The position numbers were made by a program, and so were the translations under genes. Of a stretch of 64,000 nt of DNA, positions 16,286 through 27,197 are shown piece by piece; within the stretch, counting starts at the first letter, position 1; every line of letters begins with the position of its first letter. The stretch is taken from assembly GCF_003148645.1 (NCBI RefSeq), contig NZ_QGGP01000002.1, forward strand, positions 355,525 through 419,524, read 5' to 3'. The notes beneath the pieces were generated by a model. It was not told the DNA's origin and did not search any database. It worked only from the letters and a program-made list of their open reading frames with translations. The stretch comes from Xanthomarina spongicola. GTDB lineage: Bacteria > Bacteroidota > Bacteroidia > Flavobacteriales > Flavobacteriaceae.

Positions 16286-17293
16286 TTAACAAAAGAAAAA
16301 GTAATCTTGCATGGCTTGTTTATTTGCGTTTTTAAAAAAGGTTCTTATAGTTTGTTGTGACTTTTTATTAGCTACTGTTATAATGCTTTGAGCATTTTCA
16401 AGCTCTTTCAAATAATTAAAACTGTATAGTTTTTTTTCATAAATATGCTTACCTATTTTCTTTGGATTGTTGCATATCCAAATAAAGTCTACATTTTTAT
16501 TAATTAATAGTTTAGCAATATTTTTGCCTTTATTTCCTGCTCCCCAAATTACTAGTGGTCTTGAAGCATTATAATCTAGTTCAAGAAAATATTTCAGTTT
16601 TATTTCTAAAAAATAATTTTGAGCATAGTGTTCATGAGTTCTGGAAGTTCTGTTGCTGTAATCTCTCCAGTAATGTAACACTTTGTTGCATGGAATAACT
16701 TTTAGTTGGTATTTGTAAAACCTAAAAGTTAAATCGTAATCTTCAGGATAATCATCTGGATTAAAAGCATCACATGCTAATAAATCGTCTTTATGAACCA
16801 TCCAGCAAGGAGATGGAATAACACATTCTTTGTATATTTCAGAATAGTTGTTCCCATCTAAAGTTAGTTTATTAAGCCAGTTTTCATAATTTTTGTATCC
16901 ATCATTAATACCTTCTTTACTAAAGTAGCTCACTAAACCAGTAGCAAGATGTTTTTTACCATGTAATAATAAATTGTTTAGTAAAATTTCCAGTTTATTA
17001 ATAGGCATTATATCATCGCTATCCATTCTGGTAATATAAGTGCCTGAACTTTTTTTAAAAGCTAATCTTAATGCTGCAATAATTCCTTCACCATTATTTT
17101 TAAAGAGCTTGATACGCTTATCTTGTTCAGTATAGTTATTAACTATTTGATAGCTATTGTCTGTAGAACCATCATCTATTATAATCAATTCCCAATGAGT
17201 ATATGTTTGATTTAAAATAGAATCCAGGCATTCAGGTAAAAACAGAGCTGTGTTTTTAAATGGAATAAGAATGCTAATCAAATGTTTTTGCAT
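16286..17293 (-). CDS. Family 2 glycosyltransferase with Rossmann-like tail
   Basis: A GT-A fold inverting glycosyltransferase: SILIPFKNTALFLPECLDSI, then ELIIIDDGSTDNS and the nucleotide-sugar/metal motif MDSDD (D91, D93, D94). The C-terminal third has a second module with PLVIWGAGNKGKNIAKLL, a GxGxxG Rossmann-like turn seen in some glycosyltransferase-associated domains. The start is set at MQKHLISI: a -7-like TATATTCG lies immediately upstream, inside the longer frame (to 17317). No other polysaccharide genes are next to it. The acceptor is unknown. Confidence 0.87.
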   Translation of the reverse strand: MQKHLISILIPFKNTALFLPECLDSILNQTYTHWELIIIDDGSTDNSYQIVNNYTEQDKRIKLFKNNGEGIIAALRLAFKKSSGTYITRMDSDDIMPINKLEILLNNLLLHGKKHLATGLVSYFSKEGINDGYKNYENWLNKLTLDGNNYSEIYKECVIPSPCWMVHKDDLLACDAFNPDDYPEDYDLTFRFYKYQLKVIPCNKVLHYWRDYSNRTSRTHEHYAQNYFLEIKLKYFLELDYNASRPLVIWGAGNKGKNIAKLLINKNVDFIWICNNPKKIGKHIYEKKLYSFNYLKELENAQSIITVANKKSQQTIRTFFKNANKQAMQDYFFFC

Positions 17294-17394
17294 AAGGCGA
17301 ATATAGCAATAACTCATTTTAACAAAAAGTTAAGGTTTAAATATGTAACACATTGTATTTTTGAGCGTCAAAGTGATATACTAAAAATTAAAAA

Positions 17395-19284
17395 ATGAAA
17401 AAACTAATAACCATTTTTGGAATCAGTATGATTCTTGTTGCCTGTGGATCTTCCACAAAAACCTCTGCAGACCTTGCAGTAAGCACACCTATTGAAGCTT
17501 CAATAGATTTAACTAAAGTAACTGACGATAAAGCTCCTGTAACAATCAATCCAGGTAGATTTACTGTAGAAACTGTAACTTATAGATTACCTAAAGTAGT
17601 ACAAGGAACTTATTCTGTAAGTGATTTTGGAAAGTATGTAGACGATTTAAAAGCATACAACTATGAAGGAATTGAAATAGAAGTAAATAAAGTAGATACC
17701 AATACTTGGACAATTAGTGGAGCTACTAATTTAGATTACATCACATATTATGTTAACGATACTTTCGATGTAGAAGTTGCAGGTGGAATAGGAGGAGACA
17801 CACCTTTTTCTCCGGCTGGAACTAATATTGAACCAGACAATTACGTGTTAAATTTACATGGTTTTATTGGTTATTTCGATTCTTTAAAAAATAACCAATA
17901 CAAAATAGATATCACTGCTCCAGCAGATTTTGTTAGAACATCTGCATTACAAAATGTAGCTGAAAAAACAAGTGAAGATGGAAAAACTATAACTACTAGT
18001 TATTTTGCTCCAAGGTATTTTGACGTTACAGATAACCCAATGATGTATGGTAATCTTGATGTTGAAGAATTTGAAGTTGGAGGTATTAAAGTGGTTTTAA
18101 GTGTCTATTCTCCAAATCAAACACATACAGCAAAGCAAATTGGTGAAACAATGAAAACCATGATGCAAGCTCAAAAAGCGTATTTAGGAGATATAGACAG
18201 TACGCCTCGTTACGATATTTATTTGTACTTATCTCGTGGTGAAGCAGATTCTCCTAAAGGATTTGGTGCTTTAGAACATCATACATCTACTGTTGTTGTA
18301 ATGCCTGAAGCTATTCCAGCTGCTGCACTTGCTGAAAGTATGGTAGATGTGGTTTCACATGAATTCTTTCATATTGTAACGCCTTTAAGTGTTCATTCTG
18401 AAGATGTTCACTATTTCGATTATGCTAATCCAACATTCTCAAAACATTTATGGATGTATGAAGGTGTTACGGAATATTTTGCAACGTTATTTCAAGTAGA
18501 TCAAGGTTTAGTGACTGATGAAGAATTTTACAGTAAAATAATGGGTAAAATTCAAACAGCTTCTGCAATGAACGACACTATGAGTTTTACTATTATGAGT
18601 GAAAATGTATTAGACGAACCTTATGCAAGTCAGTATTATAATGTGTACCAAAAAGGTGCTTTAATTGGTATGTGTATTGATATTTTAATGCGTGAAGAAA
18701 GCAATGGAAATAGAGGTATTCTTTCTTTAATGAAAGAATTATCTACTAAATATGGTAAAAACAAACCATTTGTAGACGATAACCTTATTGCTGAAATTAC
18801 AGAAATGACTTATCCTTCGGTTGGTGAGTTTTTACAAACTCATGTAGTTGGAGACTTACCTATAAATTATAATGAGTTCTTCGCTAAAGTTGGACTTGAA
18901 ATGGGAGAAAGTAAAGTAGAAACAAATTTTGTACAAAATAATGGAGCATTAATATTTGGAGCTAATCAAGAAAATGGAACTATTTATTTTAATAATTTAG
19001 TTTCTCAAAATAGTTTTTGGCATGACAATGGTGTAAAACCAAACGATGTTGTTAAATCTGTTGAAGGAGAAGAAGTTACTATGATGACTGCAAATACTGT
19101 TTTCCAAAAAGTATTTATGTGGCAACCTGGAAAAGAAGTTGTAGTTGTTTTAGTTAGAGAAGGAGAAGAAGTTGTTATTAATGCAACGGTTGAAACATCT
19201 TATACAATAGGAAAAACGTTAGTTCCTAATCCAAATGCTACAGATGCTCAAACTGCATTGCGTAAAGCATGGTTAAAAGGATAA
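17395..19284 (+). CDS. M61-family metallopeptidase lipoprotein
   Basis: A glycyl-aminopeptidase-like M61 protease. MKKLITIFGISMILVACGSS is a lipoprotein signal (lipobox LVAC). An N-terminal beta domain (about 40-240) precedes the thermolysin-like catalytic domain with HEFFH (H322, E323, H326) and the downstream Glu356 in YEGVTEYFA as the likely third zinc ligand. A C-terminal PDZ-like domain (about 500-610) includes GVKPNDVVKSVEGEEV. At 629 residues it has family length. It faces the S10 peptidase across a terminator, so it is expressed alone. Confidence 0.9.
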   Translation: MKKLITIFGISMILVACGSSTKTSADLAVSTPIEASIDLTKVTDDKAPVTINPGRFTVETVTYRLPKVVQGTYSVSDFGKYVDDLKAYNYEGIEIEVNKVDTNTWTISGATNLDYITYYVNDTFDVEVAGGIGGDTPFSPAGTNIEPDNYVLNLHGFIGYFDSLKNNQYKIDITAPADFVRTSALQNVAEKTSEDGKTITTSYFAPRYFDVTDNPMMYGNLDVEEFEVGGIKVVLSVYSPNQTHTAKQIGETMKTMMQAQKAYLGDIDSTPRYDIYLYLSRGEADSPKGFGALEHHTSTVVVMPEAIPAAALAESMVDVVSHEFFHIVTPLSVHSEDVHYFDYANPTFSKHLWMYEGVTEYFATLFQVDQGLVTDEEFYSKIMGKIQTASAMNDTMSFTIMSENVLDEPYASQYYNVYQKGALIGMCIDILMREESNGNRGILSLMKELSTKYGKNKPFVDDNLIAEITEMTYPSVGEFLQTHVVGDLPINYNEFFAKVGLEMGESKVETNFVQNNGALIFGANQENGTIYFNNLVSQNSFWHDNGVKPNDVVKSVEGEEVTMMTANTVFQKVFMWQPGKEVVVVLVREGEEVVINATVETSYTIGKTLVPNPNATDAQTALRKAWLKG

Positions 19285-19303
19285 AAACAAAAAAGATATA
19301 TTT

Positions 19304-19337
19304 AAAAAGCCTGATAATTTTTATCAGGCTTTTTTTT
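19304..19337. terminator. Bidirectional terminator between M61 and S10 genes
   Basis: AAAAAGCCTGATAA (19304-19317) pairs with TTATCAGGCTTTTT (from 19321) around a 3-base loop, followed by a run of T. Confidence 0.9.
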
Positions 19338-19339
19338 GT

Positions 19340-20818
19340 TTAGTACTTAGCAGCTCCTTTAGCAGCTGAATCTTTTATAAACTGCCTGATGTCGTCTGTG
19401 GAAGTTTTTAAATCTTCATTTCTTAAATACATCATGTGCCCACTTCTATAAGCTTTAAAATAAATTCGATCCTTCATTTTACCACTAGGATCCATTTGCC
19501 AAGCCGTATATTTTGCAGCAAAATAAGTAGTAGCTCCATCGTAATATCCAGATTGCACTAACACTTTTAAATATGGATTTTGTGCCATGGCTTGACGTAA
19601 ACCATCTCTAGTGTTATCGTTTTGTCTATCCCAAGGATGCACATTCCCAAACATATTGTATTTTATGTCTGTTTTAAAATTTAGCTCTTCTCTTAGATAA
19701 TAATTTATTGCAGGTGTAAAAGAATGTAGCCAAGAGGTTAATTCTGCACTATAATCAGGGGAAGTTCCTGCATCCATTTTATCAATTCCTAAATAGCGTG
19801 AGTCTAGTCTCCCAATGGTATAACCTTCATCTCGTAATAGTTCTTTCCAAAAGAAATTTGTTGGCACATTTAGATTATAATCTAAGATGGAATTTTTGTC
19901 TAAACCAGAATAGAAGCTCATTTTCTCAGCAACTGCGTCTTTTTCTTCTGCTGAAATAAAACCACCTTTTGCTAAAGCTGGCATTAAATTATTTATAGTA
20001 TAAGTTTCTACTTCAGGTAAGATTTCTAATAAATCTTTTTGTTGTAAAGAAGCAGGCAATGCTTTTTGATGCCAAGCTGCAGCTGTAAAATATGGTAAAT
20101 TTAAAGCAGAGTAAATAGGCTGATTGGTCGAGTATATTTTATAATCGGCTGGAGATACTAAAATCACACCATTTAAATACATCCATTGATTGTTTTGTAA
20201 TTCGTTAGATAAGCCCATAACTCTTGGTCCTCCATAACTTTCTCCAATTAAATATTTTGGCGATTCCCAACGGTTATTTCTAGTTACAAAAGTATTCATC
20301 CATTCGGCTAAATAGGAAATGTCAGCATTTATCCCGAAGAATGTTTTTCTATCAGGAAGTTTTCCATCTTTATCTTCAACCATTCTGGAATAACCTGTAT
20401 TTACAGGATCAATAAAAACAATATCTGCAACATCTAAAATAGAGTTTGGATTGTCTTTAACGCCATAAGGTTGAACTGGATAACCTTCATCATCAATATT
20501 CAAAACTACAGGTCCAGTATAAGCAATGTGCATCCAAACAGATGCAGAACCTGGTCCACCATTAAACGAAAAGATAATAGGTCGTTTTTCCTTTTCGCTA
20601 TTACTCTTTTTATAATAGGTGTAAAATAGCGTGGCAATTGGTTCTCCTTTGCTGTTCCAAACTGGTTGTGTTCCTGCTGTTGCTTGATAAGAAAGACTTT
20701 GTCCTTTTATTACAACATTATGATTGGTAACAACCATCGTGTCCAAAGGGATTTTTTTTACTTGCGAAAAAAGCAAACTTGTAGAAATTGTGGCTAATAA
20801 TAAAAAGATATTCTTCAT
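19340..20818 (-). CDS. S10-family serine carboxypeptidase, exported
   Basis: MKNIFLLLATISTSLLFSQ is a Sec signal peptide. The serine carboxypeptidase hallmarks are present: FSFNGGPGSASVWMH (oxyanion region), GESYGGPR with the nucleophile Ser194, SGYYDGATTYFA with the catalytic Asp, and YRSGHMMYLR with the catalytic His. At 492 residues it matches bacterial S10 enzymes. It should remove C-terminal residues from peptides in the periplasm or outside. It has its own strong terminator, shared with the M61 gene. Confidence 0.93.
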   Translation of the reverse strand: MKNIFLLLATISTSLLFSQVKKIPLDTMVVTNHNVVIKGQSLSYQATAGTQPVWNSKGEPIATLFYTYYKKSNSEKEKRPIIFSFNGGPGSASVWMHIAYTGPVVLNIDDEGYPVQPYGVKDNPNSILDVADIVFIDPVNTGYSRMVEDKDGKLPDRKTFFGINADISYLAEWMNTFVTRNNRWESPKYLIGESYGGPRVMGLSNELQNNQWMYLNGVILVSPADYKIYSTNQPIYSALNLPYFTAAAWHQKALPASLQQKDLLEILPEVETYTINNLMPALAKGGFISAEEKDAVAEKMSFYSGLDKNSILDYNLNVPTNFFWKELLRDEGYTIGRLDSRYLGIDKMDAGTSPDYSAELTSWLHSFTPAINYYLREELNFKTDIKYNMFGNVHPWDRQNDNTRDGLRQAMAQNPYLKVLVQSGYYDGATTYFAAKYTAWQMDPSGKMKDRIYFKAYRSGHMMYLRNEDLKTSTDDIRQFIKDSAAKGAAKY

Positions 20819-20877
20819 AGGTTATCATTTAAGTTTTAAATATAAAATGTTTTATTGGAAGCTGTTTTCAAAATATG

Positions 20878-21642
20878 TTAAAATCCTTCAAAAACTCCTA
20901 AACCAAACAAAGCAAAATCATATTTTACAGGATCTTCAGAATCCAGTTTTCTTAAGCTATTATCTAATTCTTGTAATGCTTTAGCATCGTTTTGTTTGCG
21001 TTTTAGTAAACCCAATTTTCTGGCTACATTCCCAGAGTGTACATCTAATGGACATGATAATTGGGAAGGAGATATGTTTTTCCAAATCCCGAAATCCACT
21101 CCAGTATTATCATTTCTAACCATCCATCTTAAATACATATTAATTCTTTTTGCTGCCGAATTTTTCAACGGATCACTCACATGTTTTTGAGTTCTAGGTA
21201 AATGCTCTATTTCAAAAAATACCTTCTTAAAATGATGGATTGAGCTTTGTAAAGAGTGTTTTTCATTATTTTTAGAAAATACACTTTCCAAACCTTGATG
21301 CGATTTATAAATATGCTGTAAACCCTTTATAAATGTGATAAAATCGATTCCATTAAATGTTCTATGAACAAAAGGTAATAAGGCTTCTAAATCTTGTTCT
21401 TGATGGTTCATAACAAATTCGTAAGGAGAATATTCCATGAAAGTCATCATCTTTTTGGAATTGTTGATGATACTTTTTCTATTTCCCCAAGCTATTGTTG
21501 CAGTTAAAAAACCTGAAATTTCAATATCTTCTTTTTTGCTAAAAAGATGTGGAATTTGAATAGGATCGCTTTCAATAAAATCTGGACGATTGTATTGTAA
21601 AACTTTCGCGTCCAAAAACTCCTTTAATTCTGTTCTGTTCAA
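20878..21642 (-). CDS. TIGR02757 (DUF2400) family protein
   Basis: A 254-residue cytosolic protein with the family blocks RPDFIESDPIQIPHLF, ISGFLTATIAWGNRKSIINN and CPLDVHSGNVARKLGLLKRK, the last near the C-terminus together with LRKLDSEDPVKYDFALFGLG. The C-terminal helices resemble the HhH-type fold of DNA glycosylases, but I see no catalytic Lys/Asp pair, so I do not assign activity. It is 60 bases upstream of the S10 gene and divergent from the large fusion gene. Confidence 0.85.
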   Translation of the reverse strand: MNRTELKEFLDAKVLQYNRPDFIESDPIQIPHLFSKKEDIEISGFLTATIAWGNRKSIINNSKKMMTFMEYSPYEFVMNHQEQDLEALLPFVHRTFNGIDFITFIKGLQHIYKSHQGLESVFSKNNEKHSLQSSIHHFKKVFFEIEHLPRTQKHVSDPLKNSAAKRINMYLRWMVRNDNTGVDFGIWKNISPSQLSCPLDVHSGNVARKLGLLKRKQNDAKALQELDNSLRKLDSEDPVKYDFALFGLGVFEGF

Positions 21643-21766
21643 TTTTGTAAACTTTGAATCCTTAAAAATAGGTATCTATTTTTACAAATTCGAAGAATCT
21701 CTTTTGAATTATTCATATAAAAAAAACTAACTTCGTTACTCTTATTTTCAATTCAAAAAACAAATC

Positions 21767-24700
21767 ATGTCTGCTGATTATTCCAACATAAAAATTCAAC
21801 CAGAACAAGCTAAAAAAATATCGAAAAGCCTTTATAATATAGAAGGTAACGTAAAGCCTTTGCCTGGAGAACTTGATTTTAATTTTCTCATTAAAACCCA
21901 TTCAGAAAAATATATTTTAAAAATTAGCAGACCAGATGAAGACTTGGAATATTTAGAATACCAGCAAGGGATCCTTCAATATCTTTCTAATGGAGAATTA
22001 AATTCACCTAAATTTTTTCCAGATATTCATGGAAATATGATTAGTTCTATCAAAGACAATTCTGGAAATACAAGACATGTAAGATTATTATCTTGGATTG
22101 ATGGTAGGTTATGGTCTTCGGTAAACCCAATTAAAGACGAGTTGCTTTTTAGTTTAGGCAATGAAGCTGGTAAAATAACCAAAACTTTAACAAGTTTTCA
22201 GCATCCAAAAGCACATAAACAATTTGAATGGGATTTAGAACAAGCCGAATGGACATATAAACATTTAGGTTTATTTACAATTGAACAACAAAACATTATT
22301 TCATATTTTCAAAAACAATATCAAGCCTTTCAAAATAATTATAAAGAGCTTAGAAAAAGTGTTGTTCATAATGATGTAAACGACAATAATATCCTAGTTT
22401 CTTCAGATTTAATAAATCCTGAAGTGAATGCAATTATAGATTATGGAGATGCAGTTTATACACAAACTATAAACGATTTAGCAGTTGTTATATCTTATGC
22501 CATCATGAACAAACCAGATCTGCTATCAGCATCTTTACCAATAATTTCTGGATATCATAAAGCATTTCCATTATTAGAAGTAGAACTTCCGTTTGTATAT
22601 AATTTGGTTGCAATGCGTTTAGTAATTAGCGTGACTAAATCGGCTTTAAACAAACAAAAGGAACCTGAAAACTCATATTTGTTGATAAGCGAAAAACCTG
22701 CTTGGTATGTATTAGAAAAATGGATGCAACTAGATGAAAACTTGGCTCATTATAGTTTTCGTGATGCTTGTGGATTTGCAGCTCATCCAAATGAAGAACC
22801 TTTTTTAAAATGGGCAGAAAATCAGGATGTTTCCTTAAATGATTTCTTTCCTACGCTCAATTTTAATCACATTCACACTTTAGATATGAATGTTGGTAGT
22901 ATATGGTTAGGTAATGAAAAGGAGTACAACGATTTAGAATTAACAAGTTTTAAAATTAATAGGCAACAAGCTGAAATGCCAAAAGCTTTATTAGCTGGAG
23001 GTTATTTAGAAGTCAGGCCATTTTATAGTACGAAAGCCTATCAAAAAGAAGGAAATTCTGGGCCAGAACACAGAACAACACATTTAGGCGTTGACTTTTG
23101 GGTGAAGGAAAACACACCAATTCATGCGCCATTTGATGGAGACGTTTTTAGTATTTACAACAATGGAAACAATAAGGATTATGGGCCAACTTTAATCTTA
23201 AATCATCAAACAGATTCTGGAATTCCTTTTTATAGCTTGTATGGACATCTGTCTGAGAGTAGTTTGCATTTAGTTACACAAGGGCAAAAAATTAAGAAAG
23301 GTGATTTGATTGCTTATGTTGGAAATGCCAATGAAAATGGCGATTGGTCACCACATTTGCACTTTCAATTGATGTTAGACATGTTGGATAATACACGCGA
23401 TTTTCCAGGTGTGGCTTTTCCGAAGAATGTGTCGGTTTGGAGTAGTATGTGTCCAAATCCGAATGTCTTGTTTAAATATGAAGGGTTACATGAACATCAA
23501 AATAAATCTAACAGTGAACTTATTGATTTCAGAAAAAACCATCTTGGCAAAAGCTTGAGTTTATCTTATAAAAAGCCATTAAAAATCTTAAGAGGTTCTG
23601 GTGTGTATTTGATTGATGATCTAGGAAGAAAATATCTAGATACTGTAAATAACGTGGCTCATGTTGGTCATGAGCATCCAAGAGTTGTAAAAGCTGGACA
23701 GGAACAAATGGCAGTTTTAAATACGAATTCTCGCTATTTACATGAAAATATCCATGTTTTTGCAAAGGAATTATTAAGAACATTTCCTAAAGAACTCTCC
23801 GTTGTGCATTTTGTTAATTCTGGTAGTGAAGCTAACGAACTCGCTTTGCGTATGATAAAAGCTTATACGAATGCTAAAGACATGATTGCTTTAGAAATTG
23901 GTTATCATGGAAACACCAATGCGTGTATTGATATTAGCTCTTATAAATTTGATGGAAAAGGAGGTCAAGGAGCTCCAGAAAACACGCATATTGTACCACT
24001 TCCTGATAGATTTCGAGGTTTGTATCAAGGTGAGAATACAGCTGAACTATATTCGAAACATATTGATGAGCAGATTAAAAACATACACTCAAAAGGAAGG
24101 AATGTTGCTGGCTTTATTTGCGAAAGCATTATTAGTTGTGGAGGACAAGTAGAGTTGCCTGAAAACTATTTAAAGTTAGCCTATCAATCTGTTAGAGAAG
24201 CTGGAGGACTTTGTATTGCAGACGAAGTACAAACAGGTTGTGGACGTGTAGGACAGACGTTTTGGGGATTTCAGTTGCATGATGTAATTCCAGATATCGT
24301 TACTATTGGAAAACCTATTGGAAATGGCCATCCACTAGCTGCAGTTGTATGTACCCAAGAAGTTGCCAATGCATTTGCAAATGGCATGGAGTATTTTAAC
24401 ACCTTTGGTGGAAACCCAGTTTCTTGTGCCATTGGAAATGAAGTTTTACGAGTTATTAAAGATGAAAAACTTCAGGAGAATGCTTTAAAAGTTGGAACTT
24501 ATTTAAAAGATGCATTAATAACGCTTCAAAAAATATTTCCTATTATAGGAGATGTTAGAGGACAAGGATTGTTTTTAGGTTTTGAATTAACAGATGAAAA
24601 TAAAAATCCTCTGACTGAAAAAGCAAGCTATTTAGCTAATAGAATGAAAGATTTTGGCATTTTAATGAGTACAGATGGGAAAGATAACAATGCTTTAAAA

Positions 24701-24793
24701 ATTAAGCCACCAATGGTGTTTTCAATCGAAAATGCAGATGAATTATTAAATAGGTTAAAACAAATACTTCAAGAGGATTTTATGAAATATTAA
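21767..24793 (+). CDS. Kinase / M23 peptidase / class III PLP phospho-lyase fusion
   Basis: Three complete domains in one 1008-residue chain. (1) Residues about 15-310: APH-type kinase resembling hydroxylysine kinase, with HNDVNDNN (H201, D203) and IDYGD (D225). (2) About 400-565: an M23-type LytM domain with HLGVDFW (H439, D443), YGHLS (H494) and HLHF (H530, H532), i.e. the metal ligands are intact. (3) About 590-1005: class III aminotransferase fold with [24 protein letters not shown] (D819) and the PLP lysine K849 in TIGKPIGNG, resembling ethanolamine-phosphate or phosphohydroxylysine phospho-lyases. No signal peptide is seen, odd for an M23 domain. The likely job is phosphorylation of an amino alcohol, then elimination to an aldehyde and ammonia. 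It overlaps the convergent gene by four bases. Confidence 0.9.
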   Translation: MSADYSNIKIQPEQAKKISKSLYNIEGNVKPLPGELDFNFLIKTHSEKYILKISRPDEDLEYLEYQQGILQYLSNGELNSPKFFPDIHGNMISSIKDNSGNTRHVRLLSWIDGRLWSSVNPIKDELLFSLGNEAGKITKTLTSFQHPKAHKQFEWDLEQAEWTYKHLGLFTIEQQNIISYFQKQYQAFQNNYKELRKSVVHNDVNDNNILVSSDLINPEVNAIIDYGDAVYTQTINDLAVVISYAIMNKPDLLSASLPIISGYHKAFPLLEVELPFVYNLVAMRLVISVTKSALNKQKEPENSYLLISEKPAWYVLEKWMQLDENLAHYSFRDACGFAAHPNEEPFLKWAENQDVSLNDFFPTLNFNHIHTLDMNVGSIWLGNEKEYNDLELTSFKINRQQAEMPKALLAGGYLEVRPFYSTKAYQKEGNSGPEHRTTHLGVDFWVKENTPIHAPFDGDVFSIYNNGNNKDYGPTLILNHQTDSGIPFYSLYGHLSESSLHLVTQGQKIKKGDLIAYVGNANENGDWSPHLHFQLMLDMLDNTRDFPGVAFPKNVSVWSSMCPNPNVLFKYEGLHEHQNKSNSELIDFRKNHLGKSLSLSYKKPLKILRGSGVYLIDDLGRKYLDTVNNVAHVGHEHPRVVKAGQEQMAVLNTNSRYLHENIHVFAKELLRTFPKELSVVHFVNSGSEANELALRMIKAYTNAKDMIALEIGYHGNTNACIDISSYKFDGKGGQGAPENTHIVPLPDRFRGLYQGENTAELYSKHIDEQIKNIHSKGRNVAGFICESIISCGGQVELPENYLKLAYQSVREAGGLCIADEVQTGCGRVGQTFWGFQLHDVIPDIVTIGKPIGNGHPLAAVVCTQEVANAFANGMEYFNTFGGNPVSCAIGNEVLRVIKDEKLQENALKVGTYLKDALITLQKIFPIIGDVRGQGLFLGFELTDENKNPLTEKASYLANRMKDFGILMSTDGKDNNALKIKPPMVFSIENADELLNRLKQILQEDFMKY

Positions 24794-26457
24794 TCAATTT
24801 CCTTTAAGTAAAAACCATCTTTTAAATTCTCAGTTCTTTGTTGAGGCATCACTTTAAAATGGGTTTTAAAATAATCTAATTGTTGCTTGTTTAAAGCAGG
24901 TAGTTTTGTGTTTCCTGTTCCCCAAAAAAACTCGATGTTTGTTGGTGTGTTAATCTGTGTGTTCTCAAGGTTTAAAGTTTTATATTCTGTTTTAAATTGA
25001 CTGTTTTCATGTGGCTCAATGAGGTAGCTAGTTAAAAATGTACTCGTTTTAAGATTCGGAATAGTAAAAAACAAAGGAATCGTTATGAGTATCGTACTAA
25101 CGACTAAAATGCTTTTTACAATTTTTTCAGATTTAATAAATTCAGCAATAAGAAAAAGCGAAAGTATTAATAGAAATGGTACATAGAATCTAAATTGAGG
25201 AGATGTTATAAACAGTATAAAAAGCTGTAACCATGCAATTCCATATATAAACAAGATGGCTTTATTACTTTTAAACTTCTTTAAGAATAATAAGAATAAC
25301 ACTAATACTAATAGTATGAGCTTATTAAATAAACCATCTATTCCTGTTTGTAATATCCACCCTTTAATTAAAGTTACATAAGAACTAGTGTTATAGACTT
25401 CTGGAGTTACAGCATAACCGTAAGCTTTAGCATAATTATAAAAGTAAGTCTCGATGTTTGTAGGCAAGCTCCAACTAGCTTTTAAGCCTTCAATTCCTGC
25501 TAAGGGATAAATTGGATTTCCAGTAATCAAAATGTTTTTAATAATAATCAAACTTATAGTTAGAAACACAACCATACTTATTTTAAACGTGTATTGTTTC
25601 ACATGTTTATAATGCTTGATATAGATAATCAATGGGAATAGCACAAAAACAAGCGTCGTGGCTTTAATAAGAATTAAAAATGAAGTAAGTATTACTAAAG
25701 AAACGATTCCATTTTTACTGCACGCATGGTAATTCATCAAAAAACCATAGAACACAATTAATGACAAGACATAAACAGCTAAATCTGGTGATGGTGAACT
25801 ATCAAACTGAAACAAAAACACATTAAAAATAGGGAAGAGGCCAACAACTAAATTCAATGGATTGCTTTTATACTTATAATATTCATTCAACTTTACAATT
25901 ACATAATAATTTCCAAGTAAAAGACAAAGACCGTTTATGTCATTAAAATTATTATATAAAAAACTAAAATTAAAGGCACTTTGCAAGATGTGCCAACCAC
26001 TAGTTTGCCCTAGAAATAAATGTAGATTTATAAGTCCATTTACAAACCCGAACTCATTTAACCAAGCTATGGTTTGTATATAATAAGATTCATTATCTAA
26101 CAAGAAAGGAGGTGAAGCAGATTGTGCTAAAACAAGTATAAATATAACAATTAATATCATTTTAAAGAACTTGGATAATTTTTCAAGTTCATGTTTAAAA
26201 GAATTTATATAATTCTTTATTTGTGAAGTGTTTACAAAAATTAAAACAATTATAAAAAATAAAAGGAACGTACAAAATTGCCAATTAATTGCTGAAAACA
26301 CAGACCAAAATCCAGCTAATAAACTGATGCCAAATAAGCCATGAAATAATACTAAAATATGATTGACATCTTGTAGTTTTAATAAGCGATTGATGCTTAC
26401 TCCAGCCACTAAAGTAATTGCTAAAATATAAATCCAAGAAAGAAGTATGAATAGCAT
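24790..26457 (-). CDS. Polytopic membrane protein, GT-C-like (LIC_10190 type)
   Basis: 555 residues with about 12-13 predicted membrane helices. A conserved-looking loop after the third or fourth helix, LLDNESYYIQTIAWLNEFG followed by NLHLFLGQTSGWHILQSAF, resembles the first periplasmic loop of GT-C-type membrane glycosyltransferases and of the LIC_10190 family. The C-terminal about 70 residues are soluble. A role in transferring a lipid-linked sugar is possible but unproven. It is 24 bases downstream of the ABC ATPase gene and ends inside the stop region of the convergent fusion gene. Confidence 0.65.
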   Translation of the reverse strand: MLFILLSWIYILAITLVAGVSINRLLKLQDVNHILVLFHGLFGISLLAGFWSVFSAINWQFCTFLLFFIIVLIFVNTSQIKNYINSFKHELEKLSKFFKMILIVIFILVLAQSASPPFLLDNESYYIQTIAWLNEFGFVNGLINLHLFLGQTSGWHILQSAFNFSFLYNNFNDINGLCLLLGNYYVIVKLNEYYKYKSNPLNLVVGLFPIFNVFLFQFDSSPSPDLAVYVLSLIVFYGFLMNYHACSKNGIVSLVILTSFLILIKATTLVFVLFPLIIYIKHYKHVKQYTFKISMVVFLTISLIIIKNILITGNPIYPLAGIEGLKASWSLPTNIETYFYNYAKAYGYAVTPEVYNTSSYVTLIKGWILQTGIDGLFNKLILLVLVLFLLFLKKFKSNKAILFIYGIAWLQLFILFITSPQFRFYVPFLLILSLFLIAEFIKSEKIVKSILVVSTILITIPLFFTIPNLKTSTFLTSYLIEPHENSQFKTEYKTLNLENTQINTPTNIEFFWGTGNTKLPALNKQQLDYFKTHFKVMPQQRTENLKDGFYLKEID

Positions 26458-26481
26458 GTAGTTTGATTAGTTAGTCTACCA

Positions 26482-27144
26482 CTAATATATAATTTTTCCA
26501 TCAACCATGGTCAGTTTTCTATCTGCCATGTCTGCTAGTTCTTGATTATGTGTTACAATTACGAAGGTTTGACCAAATTCATCTCGTAGCTTAAAAAATA
26601 ATTGATGTAAGTTTTCGGCAGATTCGCTATCTAAATTCCCCGAAGGCTCATCGGCAAAAATAAGTTCCGGATTATTAATTAAAGCTCTGGCAACAGCAAC
26701 ACGTTGTTGTTCGCCACCCGAGAGTTCGTTAGGTTTGTGGTGGTATCTGTCTTTCAATCCTAAAAAATCTAATAATTCTTTAGCTCTTTTTTCAGCTTCA
26801 TTTCTCTTAGTTTTTTTAATATAAGCTGGAATACAAACATTTTCTATAGCTGTAAACTCTGGTAAAAGTTGATGAAATTGGAATATAAACCCAAGATGTT
26901 CGTTTCTAAACTTAGCCAAAGCTTTATCGTTTAACGAACTAATACTTGTGCCATTTATTATAAAGTCGTTTTTTTCTTTTGAAGAAGGTTTATCTAAAGT
27001 CCCAAGAATTTGAAGTAAAGTTGTTTTTCCAGCTCCAGAAGCACCAACAATAGATACTATTTCACCTTTTTTAATATTTAGATCTACACCTTTTAATACG
27101 TGTAAATCTCCAAAGTATTTATGAATGTTTTTTGCCTGAATCAT
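26482..27144 (-). CDS. ABC transporter ATPase, LolD/MacB type
   Basis: A single nucleotide-binding domain of 220 residues: Walker A GASGAGKT (34-41), the Q-loop in [18 protein letters not shown], the signature [15 protein letters not shown], Walker [13 protein letters not shown] and the H-loop VTHNQELA. The sequence is typical of LolD, the lipoprotein-release ATPase, and related MacB-like exporters. No permease gene is adjacent: the neighbours are a DUF5916 protein and a GT-C-like membrane protein. The partner must therefore be encoded elsewhere, which is common in Bacteroidota. Confidence 0.9.
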   Translation of the reverse strand: MIQAKNIHKYFGDLHVLKGVDLNIKKGEIVSIVGASGAGKTTLLQILGTLDKPSSKEKNDFIINGTSISSLNDKALAKFRNEHLGFIFQFHQLLPEFTAIENVCIPAYIKKTKRNEAEKRAKELLDFLGLKDRYHHKPNELSGGEQQRVAVARALINNPELIFADEPSGNLDSESAENLHQLFFKLRDEFGQTFVIVTHNQELADMADRKLTMVDGKIIY

Positions 27145-27197
27145 TTAAAACCTAATGTTGTGGTGAATTTAAGACAATAAGACGTTCTGTACAATTA

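Noticed and set aside
17294-17317. Upstream start (MSYCYIRL) for the glycosyltransferase
   Set aside because: The extension overlaps a promoter-like TATATTCG box, and family members begin at the next Met.
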